Shown here: positions 5,446 through 13,817 of the stretch, in pieces | Layout: each line of letters starts with the position of its first letter | Position numbering within the stretch: position 1 is the stretch's first letter | Assembly (NCBI GenBank): GCA_031404455.1 | Contig: JANNHP010000078.1 | Location: 1 to 13,939 of the forward strand | Origin: JANNHP01 sp031404455 | GTDB taxonomy: Bacteria > Planctomycetota > JAJSAM01 > JAJVHW01 | Direction: 5' to 3' | DNA length: 13,939 nucleotides | Notes under the pieces: generated by a model | Databases searched by the model: none | The model's input: only the letters and a program-made list of their open reading frames with translations | Told to the model about the DNA's origin: nothing | Made by a program: the position numbers and the translations under genes

Positions 5446-7824
5446 CTACTCCTCCCGCCACGCGAGCGCGTAGCCCGCGATGTCTCCCTCGGTGTACGTG
5501 CGGACGCGCAACCAGTGCGCGCCCGGGCGGGTCGCGGTGAACGCCACCCGGAAGTTGGTGCCGCGGCCGCTGTCGTCGTTGAACGCGACCCGCGCGGAGC
5601 CGTTCGCGGCGTCGAAGATCTCGCCGTACGTGTCGAACCTGCCGGTGGTCTCGAACGTGTACGTGACGCCCGCCGCGAGGTCGATCGTGAACCAGTCCTC
5701 GACGTCGGCGCGCGACAGGGTTCGCGGCGACGTCGTCCCGCCGGCCGCGGGGGAGAGTGTCGTCGCACCCGCGCCCGAGTCGTCCGCGGGATCGAACGGA
5801 TCGAGCTGGTTGACATCGAAGACGTCCGCCGCGATCTCGCGGAACTTCACGTCCGTCGCGGCGTTCCACGCCCCGACCCGATACCGGTGGAGACCCGGGC
5901 CCGGGTCGTGCGTGAAGGTCCTCGTGTCTCGCGGAAGCTCCGCCACGCGGCTCCAGTTCGCGCCGCCGTCGGCGGAGAGCTCCACGTAGTAGCCCGCCTC
6001 GTCGCGGGCCTTGTCGCGCCACTTCAGCGTGACCGCGCCGGACGCGACCGACTTGCGCAACTTGGCGACCGACGGCGGCGCGGTCGTCCTCAGGAGATCG
6101 ACCTGCGCGTACTGGAGCGAGTACTCGGCGCCGGATCCCTGCGTCTTCGCGGTGACCCTCAACCGGTAACGGCCGGCGGCGGGCGCCGTGAAATCGATGC
6201 TGAACTGCAGGGAGCCGGCGGCGTCGTCATCGCTCGCCGCCGTGACGACGCCGAGCGCGTCGGAGTGGAGAGTCGCGCGCACGTCGTCCTGGCCCGTCGA
6301 GAAGAAGCGGTAGCGCGCGCCCGCGCCGAGGTCGAACGCGAACCAGTCGGTCGTGTCGGTCGTCGAGAGGAGGTGCGGGCCGTGCTCCGCGCCGAAGAGT
6401 CCCGGCAAGAGCAGCGTGGCGCCCGCGACCGTGTCGTCCGCGGGATCGAACGAGTCCCCTGTCGAACCCGAGGCGCCCAGTCCCAGGTATCGCGACACCG
6501 ACGCGTACGTGCGGTCGAAGCGGCCGTACTCGTCGAGGCCGTCGAGGATCGCGCACGAGGAGATGCCGCCATAGAGCTGGCCGATCACCTGCTTCGCGGA
6601 GTTGAAGAGGGGCGAACCCGACGATCCGCCCGCGGTCACGCCGCTCGACCACTGCACCTGGTGGAAGCTCCCGTCGGGGCCGATGAGCGTGCCGTACGAG
6701 ATGCGCATGTGCGTGCCGCCCGGGTGGTGCACGCCGACGATCGACTCGCCCGGCGTCTGCCGCGCCGCCGTCCATCCACAGAGGAAACGGTTCGACGGCA
6801 TCGTCCCCGTGAGACGCAGCAGCGTGAAGTCGGTCGCGGCCGACGACTCGAGCACCGTCGAGCCGGCAACGCGCGGCACGCTCCCGAGCGGAGGGGGAAA
6901 GCCATCGCACTCGGCCGCCCGGTAGTCGAAGAAGAACTCGGTGTCGTTCGCCTCGGACTCCTTCGAGAGGCAGTGGTGCGCCGTCAGGAAGTAGGGGACG
7001 CTCGTCTGCGCCTCCGAGTCGTTGAGGAGCGCACCCGTGCAGAGGAAGACGCCGCTCGACGTCGTGATCTCCATCGTCGCAACGGCGCGGGCGATGTCCT
7101 GCGTGTAGCTCGAGTCGCAGGCCACGTTGTTGTTGCAACTGTCCGGCTTCGCCGCGGAGCCGACGCGCGGATCGTCGAGGCCCTCGCCGCGTTCGCGGTA
7201 GCGCTGCGCGACGCGGTCGATCGAGAACCGCAGCGGAGCGCCTGCGGACTCGGGAGGAACGCGGATTTCCACGCGCGCGCGCGCGCCGAACACGGTGGGC
7301 AGCAGGAACTCGCCGTCGCCGTCCGGTCCGCGCCCGGCGTAGGGTCCGTACGCCTCCGACGGTTCGTCGGCGTCGTACACGACGAGCGACGCCTGCGGCG
7401 GAAGATCGCAACGCGAGACGCGGAGGCGCAGACCCACGGCGCCCGGAGCGCTCACGTCGGCGATCCAGACGAGCGACCCTTCGGGCATCGACGTCACGCC
7501 GCCCGCTCCGAGGACGAGACGCCGCGGCGCGCGGATCTCGCGGAAGCGCCGGATCACGCCGACGCGCGGATCGGACTTCGGGCCGGGCAGCGCCGCGCGG
7601 GCCGCGTCCTGCGCAAGGAGGGGCGCCGCGTCGAGCGGCGGCAGTTCGACGCTGCGCGACGCCGCGATCGGGCTCTTCGCCGCGAACGCCGTCGTCGTGA
7701 CGATCTCGCGCGGCCCGTCGCCGAGCGCGGGTCCGCCTGACGGACCCTCGTCTCCCGGGACTTCCTGGGCGAACGCTGGTGCGGCGGCGGCGGCCACGAG
7801 GACCGCGAGGATCGTCCGGTTCAC
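5446..7824 (-). CDS. Secreted lysyl-endopeptidase-like serine protease with PPC-Fn3-PPC tail
   Basis: A 792-residue exported protein. A signal peptide is visible at about 1-20 (NRTILAVLVAAAAAPAFA, cleavage near AFA-Q). A pro-region runs to about 225. A trypsin-fold domain (about 230-448) closely resembles Achromobacter protease I: CNNNVAC, then TAHHC with catalytic His284, TDFTLLRL with Asp332, and GSSGSP with Ser402. Asp431 in LDEYGRF sits where the lysine-specificity Asp of that enzyme lies, so cleavage after Lys (perhaps Arg) is inferred. Where that enzyme has the His of GQLHGG, this one has Tyr418. The tail has two PPC (bacterial pre-peptidase C-terminal) beta-sandwiches, about 457-575 and 675-790, each preceded by FDPADD, around a fibronectin-III-like domain (about 583-672). 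PPC domains are usually removed during secretion or maturation. The start is GTG 7824, with GAGGAG 7 nt upstream; the open frame continues further upstream without a signal peptide there. It lies 83 nt after the DUF983 gene. Confidence 0.9.
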   Translation of the reverse strand: MNRTILAVLVAAAAAPAFAQEVPGDEGPSGGPALGDGPREIVTTTAFAAKSPIAASRSVELPPLDAAPLLAQDAARAALPGPKSDPRVGVIRRFREIRAPRRLVLGAGGVTSMPEGSLVWIADVSAPGAVGLRLRVSRCDLPPQASLVVYDADEPSEAYGPYAGRGPDGDGEFLLPTVFGARARVEIRVPPESAGAPLRFSIDRVAQRYRERGEGLDDPRVGSAAKPDSCNNNVACDSSYTQDIARAVATMEITTSSGVFLCTGALLNDSEAQTSVPYFLTAHHCLSKESEANDTEFFFDYRAAECDGFPPPLGSVPRVAGSTVLESSAATDFTLLRLTGTMPSNRFLCGWTAARQTPGESIVGVHHPGGTHMRISYGTLIGPDGSFHQVQWSSGVTAGGSSGSPLFNSAKQVIGQLYGGISSCAILDGLDEYGRFDRTYASVSRYLGLGASGSTGDSFDPADDTVAGATLLLPGLFGAEHGPHLLSTTDTTDWFAFDLGAGARYRFFSTGQDDVRATLHSDALGVVTAASDDDAAGSLQFSIDFTAPAAGRYRLRVTAKTQGSGAEYSLQYAQVDLLRTTAPPSVAKLRKSVASGAVTLKWRDKARDEAGYYVELSADGGANWSRVAELPRDTRTFTHDPGPGLHRYRVGAWNAATDVKFREIAADVFDVNQLDPFDPADDSGAGATTLSPAAGGTTSPRTLSRADVEDWFTIDLAAGVTYTFETTGRFDTYGEIFDAANGSARVAFNDDSGRGTNFRVAFTATRPGAHWLRVRTYTEGDIAGYALAWREE

Positions 7825-7831
7825 GAAGGGT

Positions 7832-7837
7832 CTCCTC
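7832..7837 (-). promoter_or_regulatory. Strong Shine-Dalgarno for the secreted protease
   Basis: GAGGAG on the minus strand lies 7 nt before GTG 7824 and fixes that start, which coincides with the beginning of the signal peptide. The rest of the 83-nt gap upstream (7825-7907) shows no convincing promoter or terminator. A TATGTA hexamer near 7894-7899 is the only AT-rich patch and has no clear -35 partner. Confidence 0.65.
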
Positions 7838-7907
7838 GGGAGGCGGGGCTGCGAGGCCGCAAGCCTATCGGTTCCGCGGGCACGTCGCGTTGATACATAC
7901 CCGTCCG

Positions 7908-8240
7908 TCACGGCCGCGGGTCGAAGTGCTGGTCCATGTGCATCCAGATGACGCGCGAGTACCTGAAGAGCCACGGGGCCGAGAGGACGAGCAGTCCGCC
8001 GGCGACGGCGCCGATCGCGGGGTAGTTCCAGCCGAGCACGAGCCCGGCGACGACGACGGGCGTCGCGACGGCCACGGCCATCGCGTAGCTGAAGTACATC
8101 GCGCCGAGGAAGTAGCCGGCCTCGCGTTCGAACGCGATCCCGCAGGCGGGGCACGTCCGGTTCATGCGGACGAGCGACGCGAAGACCGCGCCCTGGCCGC
8201 AGCGCGGACATCGTTGGCGGAGGAGCGGGGCGAGTCGCAC
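7908..8240 (-). CDS. DUF983 family zinc-ribbon membrane protein
   Basis: A 110-residue protein. The N-terminal half has two CxxC pairs (C11-PR-C14 and C30-PA-C33), a likely zinc ribbon. They are followed by GIAFEREAGYFLGAMYF, a block typical of the DUF983 family, and two hydrophobic segments at about 46-68 and 73-92. The length is normal for DUF983. The molecular function of the family is not established. The start is GTG, 18 nt after the M28 peptidase stop, without an obvious ribosome-binding site, so it is probably translated from the same transcript. Confidence 0.85.
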   Translation of the reverse strand: MRLAPLLRQRCPRCGQGAVFASLVRMNRTCPACGIAFEREAGYFLGAMYFSYAMAVAVATPVVVAGLVLGWNYPAIGAVAGGLLVLSAPWLFRYSRVIWMHMDQHFDPRP

Positions 8241-8258
8241 CGCCCGATTCTGCGCCCG

Positions 8259-9323
8259 CTACGGCTCCGGGTTCGCGAATCGCTCGACCACGGCCTCGAG
8301 TCCGGCCACGACGCGCGCGAGCCGGTCGAAGTCCACGCGGTCCGCCGTGTCGGAGGGCGTGTGGTAGAGCGGCGAGCGGAACGGCGCCGTGTCCGTGACC
8401 ATCACGGCGGACCAGCCCTCCTCCCAGAAGGACCAATGGTCCGACCATCCCACGCCGGGGATCGACGACGGGAGCGCCGCGCCCTCGCTCGGGAACGCCG
8501 CCGCTCCACGGAAGGTCCCGACCGCTTCGCGCGTGAGCGCGCGCGAGGCGACGTTGCCTACGAAGACAACGAAGTCGCCGCGCGACGGGTAGAAGAGCGA
8601 GAGCCCGGGCGCCGGGTACTCCTGGCTGCCCTCCTCGTCGCGGAAGCAGCCGAGCGTCTCGAGGCTGAGCATCGCGACGACGTCCTCGCCGCGCGCCTTG
8701 CAGCGCTTCGCGTACCGCACGCTGCCCATGTCGCCCGTCTGGAAGAAGGGCGGCTCCTCGTTGACGAAACCGACGAACCGCAGCGTCCGCGCCGGTTTCG
8801 ACCCGGCGAACCGCCGCGCGAGGGCGAGCACGCCCGCGGTGCCGGTCGCGTTGTCGTTCGCCCCGGCGCAGCCCGGGACGCTGTCGTAGTGCGCGCCGAC
8901 GATCACGATCTCGGACACGCGCGCCCCGCCGCGGATCTCCACCTCGACGTTCGCGCACGGCCGTCCTCCGAGCTCGTACCCCTGCCGCGCGGGCGTGCCG
9001 CATGCTCGGAGTGATTCCTCGATGAACCGAGCGGCCTCCTCGAGCCGCTCCGGCCGCCGGGTGTTGCGTTCGCCGATGCCGTCCGCGAGGCGCCGCACGT
9101 CGCGCTCGAGTTCGTCGCGCAGCGCGACTCCGTCGGCGTCGAGCGGCGGGAGCGGTCCGTCGTGACTCTCCCCGGGCATGCGGAGCAGGAAGAACCAGAC
9201 GATGGTCGCGACGACGACGACGATCGCCGCGAGGATCGCCCAACGGCGCACGACGTCGCGCCACTCCGCGCGGCGCGGGACGAGGCGCAGTCCACGGCGC
9301 GATCGCGGCTCCGTCACGGGCAC
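8259..9323 (-). CDS. Membrane-anchored M28 family zinc metallopeptidase
   Basis: A 354-residue protein with a short basic cytoplasmic N-terminus and one hydrophobic segment (about 28-47), followed by an extracytoplasmic peptidase domain. M28 (aminopeptidase Y/S-like, di-zinc) residues are visible in order: H145 and D147 in GAHYDS, D157 in ANDNATG, the E189-E190 pair in NEEPP (catalytic base and zinc ligand), E222 in SLETLG and H321 in YHTPSD. Family members are mostly aminopeptidases, with some carboxypeptidases and glutaminyl cyclases, so the exact activity is open. GTG 9323 is preferred over the second GTG two codons later because GGAG lies 7 nt upstream of it. The gene overlaps the end of atpC by 10 nt, which implies translational coupling to the ATP synthase operon. 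Confidence 0.88.
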   Translation of the reverse strand: MPVTEPRSRRGLRLVPRRAEWRDVVRRWAILAAIVVVVATIVWFFLLRMPGESHDGPLPPLDADGVALRDELERDVRRLADGIGERNTRRPERLEEAARFIEESLRACGTPARQGYELGGRPCANVEVEIRGGARVSEIVIVGAHYDSVPGCAGANDNATGTAGVLALARRFAGSKPARTLRFVGFVNEEPPFFQTGDMGSVRYAKRCKARGEDVVAMLSLETLGCFRDEEGSQEYPAPGLSLFYPSRGDFVVFVGNVASRALTREAVGTFRGAAAFPSEGAALPSSIPGVGWSDHWSFWEEGWSAVMVTDTAPFRSPLYHTPSDTADRVDFDRLARVVAGLEAVVERFANPEP

Positions 9324-9805
9324 CTCGCGTCTCCGTCCTCTCGCGAACGGATCGAGACTACCCGCGATCGGTCAGTGCGAGCCGCGCGCGGCGTGGGTCT
9401 GGAGAGGAGGCTCCTGCGCACCTCGCACCAGCGGCGGCGCTGCTGGAGTTCCTCGAACTCCTCGGCGCTCTTCGGGCTGCGAAGCGCCTCGATGACGGCC
9501 GCGAGCTCGGACTCGACCGCCGCGACGTCGGTGTCCGTCACCTTGACCGCGTCGGAGACGACGAGCGTGACCACGTTCTTCTTCACGTGGACGAAGCCGT
9601 CGCGGATCGCGTAGCGCTCGATCGTGCCGCCGCGGGAGAGGCGCACGACGCCCGGCCCGAGCGCCCCGATGAGCGGCGCGTGTCGCGGATAGATGCCGAG
9701 CTCGCCCTCGATGCCGGGCACGACGAGGTGGTCGACGTTCCCTTCGAAGAGCGGCCGCTCCGGGGAGACGACCGTGCAGTGGATCGCGCCCTCGGCCACG
9801 GTCAC
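9314..9805 (-). CDS. atpC: F1F0 ATP synthase subunit epsilon, with C-terminal extension
   Basis: A 163-residue epsilon subunit, the rotor-stalk protein that couples F1 to the c-ring and can inhibit ATP hydrolysis. The N-terminal beta-sandwich is clear: CTVVSPERPLF (10-20), VVPGIEGELGIYPRHAPLI (28-46) and the YAIRDGFVHV region (65-74). The helical hairpin follows (about 90-125). Epsilon subunits are usually 130-140 residues; here about 25-30 extra residues, rich in Arg and Ser, follow the second helix. The extension overlaps the M28 start. It may be genuine or may reflect a shifted stop. GTG 9805 overlaps the atpD stop by 4 nt (GTGA), a standard coupled junction. Confidence 0.9.
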   Translation of the reverse strand: MTVAEGAIHCTVVSPERPLFEGNVDHLVVPGIEGELGIYPRHAPLIGALGPGVVRLSRGGTIERYAIRDGFVHVKKNVVTLVVSDAVKVTDTDVAAVESELAAVIEALRSPKSAEEFEELQQRRRWCEVRRSLLSRPTPRAARTDRSRVVSIRSREDGDARCP

Positions 9806-11221
9806 TTCCCGGCCTTCATCTTCTCGGCCTTCTCCACGGCCTCCTCGATGCCGCCCACCATGTAGAACGCGGCCTCGGGGAGGTGGTCGTACTCGCCGGC
9901 GACGACCGCCTTGAACGAGCGGATCGTGTCCTCGAGCTTCACGTAGCGGCCTTCGACGCCCGTGAACACCTGCGCGACGAAGAACGGCTGCGAGAGGAAC
10001 TTCTGGATCTTGCGCGCGCGGTTGACGACGACCTTGTCCTCTTCCGAGAGCTCGTCCATCCCGAGGATGGCGATGATGTCCTGCAGGTTCTTGTAGCGCT
10101 GCAGGATGCGCTGCACGTCGCGCGCGACCTTGTAGTGCTCCTCGCCGACGTACTGCGGGTCGAGGACGCGGCTCGTGGAGTCGAGCGGGTCGACCGCGGG
10201 GTAGATTCCGAGCTCGGAGATCTGGCGGCTGAGCACCGTCTTCGCGTCGAGGTGGCTGAACGCCGTCGCGGGCGCGGGGTCGGTGAGGTCGTCGGCGGGC
10301 ACGTAGATGGCCTGCACCGAGGTGACCGAGCCGTGCTCGGTCGAGGTGATGCGCTCCTGGAGGGCGCCCATCTCGGAGGAGCGTCGGCTGGTAGCCGACG
10401 GCGGAGGGCATGCGGCCGAGGAGCGCCGACACCTCGGAGCCCGCCTGGCTGAAGCGGAAGATGTTGTCCACGAAGAGCAGCACGTCCGTGCCCGCCTGGT
10501 CGCGGAAGTACTCGGCCATCGTGAGGCCCGAGAGCGCCACGCGCAGACGCGCACCGGGCGGCTCATTCATCTGGCCGTAGCAGAGGACCGTCTTGTTGAT
10601 GACGCCGGACTCGGTCATCTCGACCCAGAGGTCGTTGCCCTCGCGCGTGCGCTCGCCGACGCCGCAGAACACCGAGAAGCCGCCGTGCTGCTTCGCGATG
10701 TTGTTGATGAGCTCCATGATCACGACCGTCTTGCCGACGCCGGCGCCGCCGAAGAGGCCGGTCTTGCCGCCCTTCGCGTAGGGCGCGAGGAGGTCGACGA
10801 CCTTGATGCCCGTCTCGAAGAGCTCGGTCTTCGTCGAGAGGTTCTGGAACTTCGGCGAGGGCCGGTGGATGGCGCGGCGCTCGACGCTCGCGGGGATCGG
10901 CGCACCGTAGTCGACGGGCTCCCCGAGCAGGTTGAACACGCGGCCGAGGCACGCCTCGCCGACGGGCACCGCGATGGGCGCGCCGGTGTTCTTCACCTTC
11001 GTGCCGCGGACGAGGCCGTCCGTCGACGACATGGCCACCGCGCGCACCTGGTTGCGGCCGATGTGCGACTGCACCTCGGCCGTGAGCCGGATGGCGACGT
11101 CGCCCGCCTTGTCCTCGATGGTGAGCGCCGTGTAGATCTCGGGCACCGCGTCGGCCGGGAACTCGACGTCGAGCACCGGTCCGATGACCTGCACCACTCT
11201 GCCGTCTGCGATCTGGGACAT
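9802..11221 (-). CDS. atpD: F1F0 ATP synthase subunit beta, interrupted by a frameshift
   Basis: The catalytic beta subunit of F1, split across two frames. The first 281 codons (11221 to 10379) run normally to SAVGYQPTL, with Walker A GGAGVGKT (158-165), catalytic Glu190 in GERTREG and Walker B LLFVDN (Asp252). The second frame resumes at EMGALQERITST (from 10374) and continues 190 codons to KAGK. The family has two residues between that Leu and Glu (as in TLATEMG), but only four bases, CTCC, lie there (10375-10378). This fits a 2-nt deletion, for example loss of GC from a CTCGCCTCC-like run. Restored, the protein would be about 473 residues, a normal length. Because atpD is essential for the complex and both halves are intact, a sequence error is the likeliest cause. 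ATG 11221 has AAGGA 8 nt upstream; atpG ends 15 nt upstream. Confidence 0.93.
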
Positions 11222-11236
11222 GGTTCGGTTCCTTCG

Positions 11237-12121
11237 TTACTCGAGAGCCGCGGCACCGCCGACGATCTCGGCGATCTCCTGCGTGATCCCGGCCTGGCGG
11301 GCCTGGTTGTAGGCACGGGTGAGCGAGCGCTCCATCTCGTTGGCGTTGTCGCTCGCGTTCTTCATGGCGACGCGGCGCGCGAGCATCTCGCTCGCCACCG
11401 ACGACAGCAGGATGCGGTAGATGGCGTTGTTCACGTAGACCGAGCCGAGCTGCTTCAGGATCTCGCCGGCCGCGGGTTCGAAGAGGTATTCGTCGGGCGA
11501 GGGCGCGTGCTCCGTCGCTGCGGGCTCGTCGGCGGCGCCGATCGGCAGCACCGTCACCACCGTGGGCGGCTGCTGGCTCACGCTCCTGAAGTCGGCGAAG
11601 ACCACGTCCACCCGGTCCACTTCGCGGTCGAGGAACGCCTTCAGGAGCGGCGCCGCCACACCCTCGGCCTCGACGGAGCTCGGACGGTCGGTCAGGTCGT
11701 TCCGGCTCTCTGCGACCTTCACGCCCGCGAAGCGCATCGCTGCGATGCCCTTCTTGCCCGCGACGTGGAGCAGCACCTCGGTCCCCTCGGCTTCGAGGGC
11801 GCGGACGTGCTCGCGGCACTTGCGCACGAGGTTCGCGTTGTAGCCGCCGCAGAGTCCGCGGTTCGACGTGACGACCAGCACGAGCACGCGCTTCAGGGGC
11901 GTGCGCTTCTCGAAGAGAGGCGAGATGCCGAGCGACTCCACGGCTCCCGACAGCGCCGCGACGAGCGTCGTCATCGCCTGCTGGTACGGCCTCGACGCGA
12001 GCACCCGGCCCTGGACGCGCTGGAGCTTCGACGTCGCCACCATCTCCATGGTGCGCGTGATCTTCTTCGTCGAAGCGACGCTCTTGATGCGCTTCCTGAT
12101 GACCTTGGAGGAACCGGGCAT
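11237..12121 (-). CDS. atpG: F1F0 ATP synthase subunit gamma
   Basis: A 294-residue gamma subunit, the central shaft that rotates inside the alpha3beta3 ring. The N-terminal helix has the conserved pattern IRKRIKSVASTKKITRTMEMV (about 8-28), the middle has SNRGLCGGYN (about 85-94), and the C-terminal helix has NASDNANEM...YNQARQAGITQEIAEIVGGAAAL. Both coiled-coil helices and the central Rossmann-like domain are complete and the length is normal. It starts 4 nt after the atpA stop with only a weak AAGAAG upstream, so translation probably depends on coupling. It is followed 15 nt later by atpD. Confidence 0.97.
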   Translation of the reverse strand: MPGSSKVIRKRIKSVASTKKITRTMEMVATSKLQRVQGRVLASRPYQQAMTTLVAALSGAVESLGISPLFEKRTPLKRVLVLVVTSNRGLCGGYNANLVRKCREHVRALEAEGTEVLLHVAGKKGIAAMRFAGVKVAESRNDLTDRPSSVEAEGVAAPLLKAFLDREVDRVDVVFADFRSVSQQPPTVVTVLPIGAADEPAATEHAPSPDEYLFEPAAGEILKQLGSVYVNNAIYRILLSSVASEMLARRVAMKNASDNANEMERSLTRAYNQARQAGITQEIAEIVGGAAALE

Positions 12122-12125
12122 CGGG

Positions 12126-13787
12126 TTACTTCTTCGCCGTCTGCGTGGCGTTCCACTGGGCCTTGAACGCTTCGACGCCGGCCTTCAGGTCGACGAGGAT
12201 CGCGTCGGAGATCGCCAGTTCGGTGCCGAGGCGGTCCATCACGCGGGTGGGGTGGTTGTGCAGGTACGCGAGCAACTCCGTCTCGCACGCCGAGACGCGG
12301 TCTACGGCGACGTCGTCGAGGAACCCCTGGCCCATCGCCCAGATGGCTGCGACCTGGTCCTCGACGGCCCGCGGGTGGTAGAGGCCCTGCTTCAGGAGCT
12401 CCACGTTGCGCTGTCCGCGCGCGAGCTGGTTCTGCGTGTTCTTGTCGAGGTCGGACGCGAACTGCGCGAACGCCTCGAGCTCGCGGAACTGGGCGAGGTC
12501 GAGGCGCATCTTGCCGGCGACCTTCTTCATCGCCTTCGTCATGGCGTTGCCGCCGACGCGCGAGACCGAGATGCCCACGTTGATGGCGGGACGCACGCCC
12601 GCGTAGAAGAGCTCCGGCTCGAGGTAGATCTGTCCGTCGGTGATCGAGATGACGTTCGTCGGGATGTACGCCGACACGTCGCCCGCCTGCGTCTCGATGA
12701 CCGGCAGCGCCGTCAGCGATCCGCCGCCCTTCTGCTCGGAGAGCTTCGCGGAGCGCTCGAGCAGGCGGCTGTGGCAGTAGAAGATGTCGCCCGGGTACGC
12801 CTCGCGGCCCGGCGGGCGGCGAAGGAGGAGCGAGAGCTGGCGGTAGGCGACCGCCTGCTTCGAGAGGTCGTCGTAGACGCAGAGAGTGTGGAGGCCGTGC
12901 GGGCTCCCCGCCGCGAGCTTCGGACGGTGCAGGTTGTCCTTCTTCTCGGGGTCGTAGACGAACTCGCCGCGCTGGAACTTCCCGTCCGCGCCGCGGACGG
13001 GGTTGCCCTTCTCGTCCACGACGAAGCCGTTGTACATGAAGTACTCGGCCATCGCGGCGCCGGCGTACGGCGCGATGTACTGCGCGGGCGCGGGGTCGTT
13101 CGCGGTCGCCGAGACGACGATCGTGTAGTCCATCGCGCCGTACTTCGTGAGCCGGTCCACGACGCCCGCCACGGTCGAGGCCTTCTGGCCGACCGCGACG
13201 TACACGCAGATCACGCCCTTGCCCTTCTGGTTGATGATCGTGTCGATCGCGACGGCGCTCTTCCCGGTCTCGCGGTCGCCGATGATCAGCTCGCGCTGCC
13301 CGCGGCCGATCGGGATCATCGCGTCGATCGCCTTGACGCCGGTCTGCAGCGGCTCGTTGACCGACTGGCGGTCGGCGATGCCGGGGGCGGCGCCCTCGAG
13401 CGGCATGAACGCCTTCGTCGAGATCGGGCCCTTGCCGTCGATCGGCACGCCGAGCGGTGTCACGACGCGGCCGATCAGCTCCTCGCCCGCGGGCACCGAG
13501 AGCACGCGCTTCGTGCGCTTGACGGTCTGGCCTTCGCGGATGTCGAGGTAGTCGCCGAGGATGACGATGCCGACCGAGTCCTCTTCGAGGTTGAACGCCA
13601 TGCCGAAGGTGCCGTTCTCGAACTGCACCATCTCGTTGGCCATCACCTTCTCGAGTCCGAACGCGCGCGCGATGCCGTCGCCGACCTCGAGCACCGAGCC
13701 GACCTCTTCGAGTGCGAGGTCGATGTCGAAACCCTCGATCTGCTTCTTGAGGATCGAGGTGATCTCGTCGGGTCTCAGCGTGCTCAT
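12126..13787 (-). CDS. atpA: F1F0 ATP synthase subunit alpha, with an internal insertion
   Basis: A 553-residue alpha subunit, the non-catalytic nucleotide-binding partner of beta in F1. Visible: the N-terminal LRPDEITSILKKQIEGF helix, Walker A GDRETGKS (170-177), YDDLSKQAVAYRQLSLLLRRPPGREAYPGD (from 305) and the ETQAGDVSAYIPTNVISITDGQI block (365-387) with the downstream SRVGG motif. Alpha subunits are usually 500-520 residues. The excess is an insertion of about 45 residues (about 254-300) between the AEYFMYNG helix and the TLCVYDD Walker B strand, where most homologues have only a short loop. The insert is hydrophilic (DEKGNPVRGADGKFQRGEF and following) and in frame, so it is probably a surface loop. 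ATG 13787 has an AGGAAG-type site about 9 nt upstream. It lies 30 nt after atpH. Confidence 0.97.
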   Translation of the reverse strand: MSTLRPDEITSILKKQIEGFDIDLALEEVGSVLEVGDGIARAFGLEKVMANEMVQFENGTFGMAFNLEEDSVGIVILGDYLDIREGQTVKRTKRVLSVPAGEELIGRVVTPLGVPIDGKGPISTKAFMPLEGAAPGIADRQSVNEPLQTGVKAIDAMIPIGRGQRELIIGDRETGKSAVAIDTIINQKGKGVICVYVAVGQKASTVAGVVDRLTKYGAMDYTIVVSATANDPAPAQYIAPYAGAAMAEYFMYNGFVVDEKGNPVRGADGKFQRGEFVYDPEKKDNLHRPKLAAGSPHGLHTLCVYDDLSKQAVAYRQLSLLLRRPPGREAYPGDIFYCHSRLLERSAKLSEQKGGGSLTALPVIETQAGDVSAYIPTNVISITDGQIYLEPELFYAGVRPAINVGISVSRVGGNAMTKAMKKVAGKMRLDLAQFRELEAFAQFASDLDKNTQNQLARGQRNVELLKQGLYHPRAVEDQVAAIWAMGQGFLDDVAVDRVSACETELLAYLHNHPTRVMDRLGTELAISDAILVDLKAGVEAFKAQWNATQTAKK

Positions 13788-13817
13788 GGCTTCGTCTTCC
13801 TTGCCCTTGTTCGTCGA

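Noticed and set aside
5407..7740. 777-codon plus-strand open frame
   Set aside because: An antisense shadow of the serine protease gene, whose minus-strand product has a signal peptide, catalytic triad and recognisable domains.
7825..9264. In-frame extension of the protease upstream of GTG 7824
   Set aside because: The added sequence is the out-of-frame shadow of DUF983 and the M28 peptidase. The signal peptide and Shine-Dalgarno place the start at 7824.
10375..10381. Programmed ribosomal frameshifting in atpD
   Set aside because: There is no heptameric slippery sequence of the usual type, no known precedent in atpD, and two bases appear to be missing relative to the family. A deletion or sequencing error is simpler.
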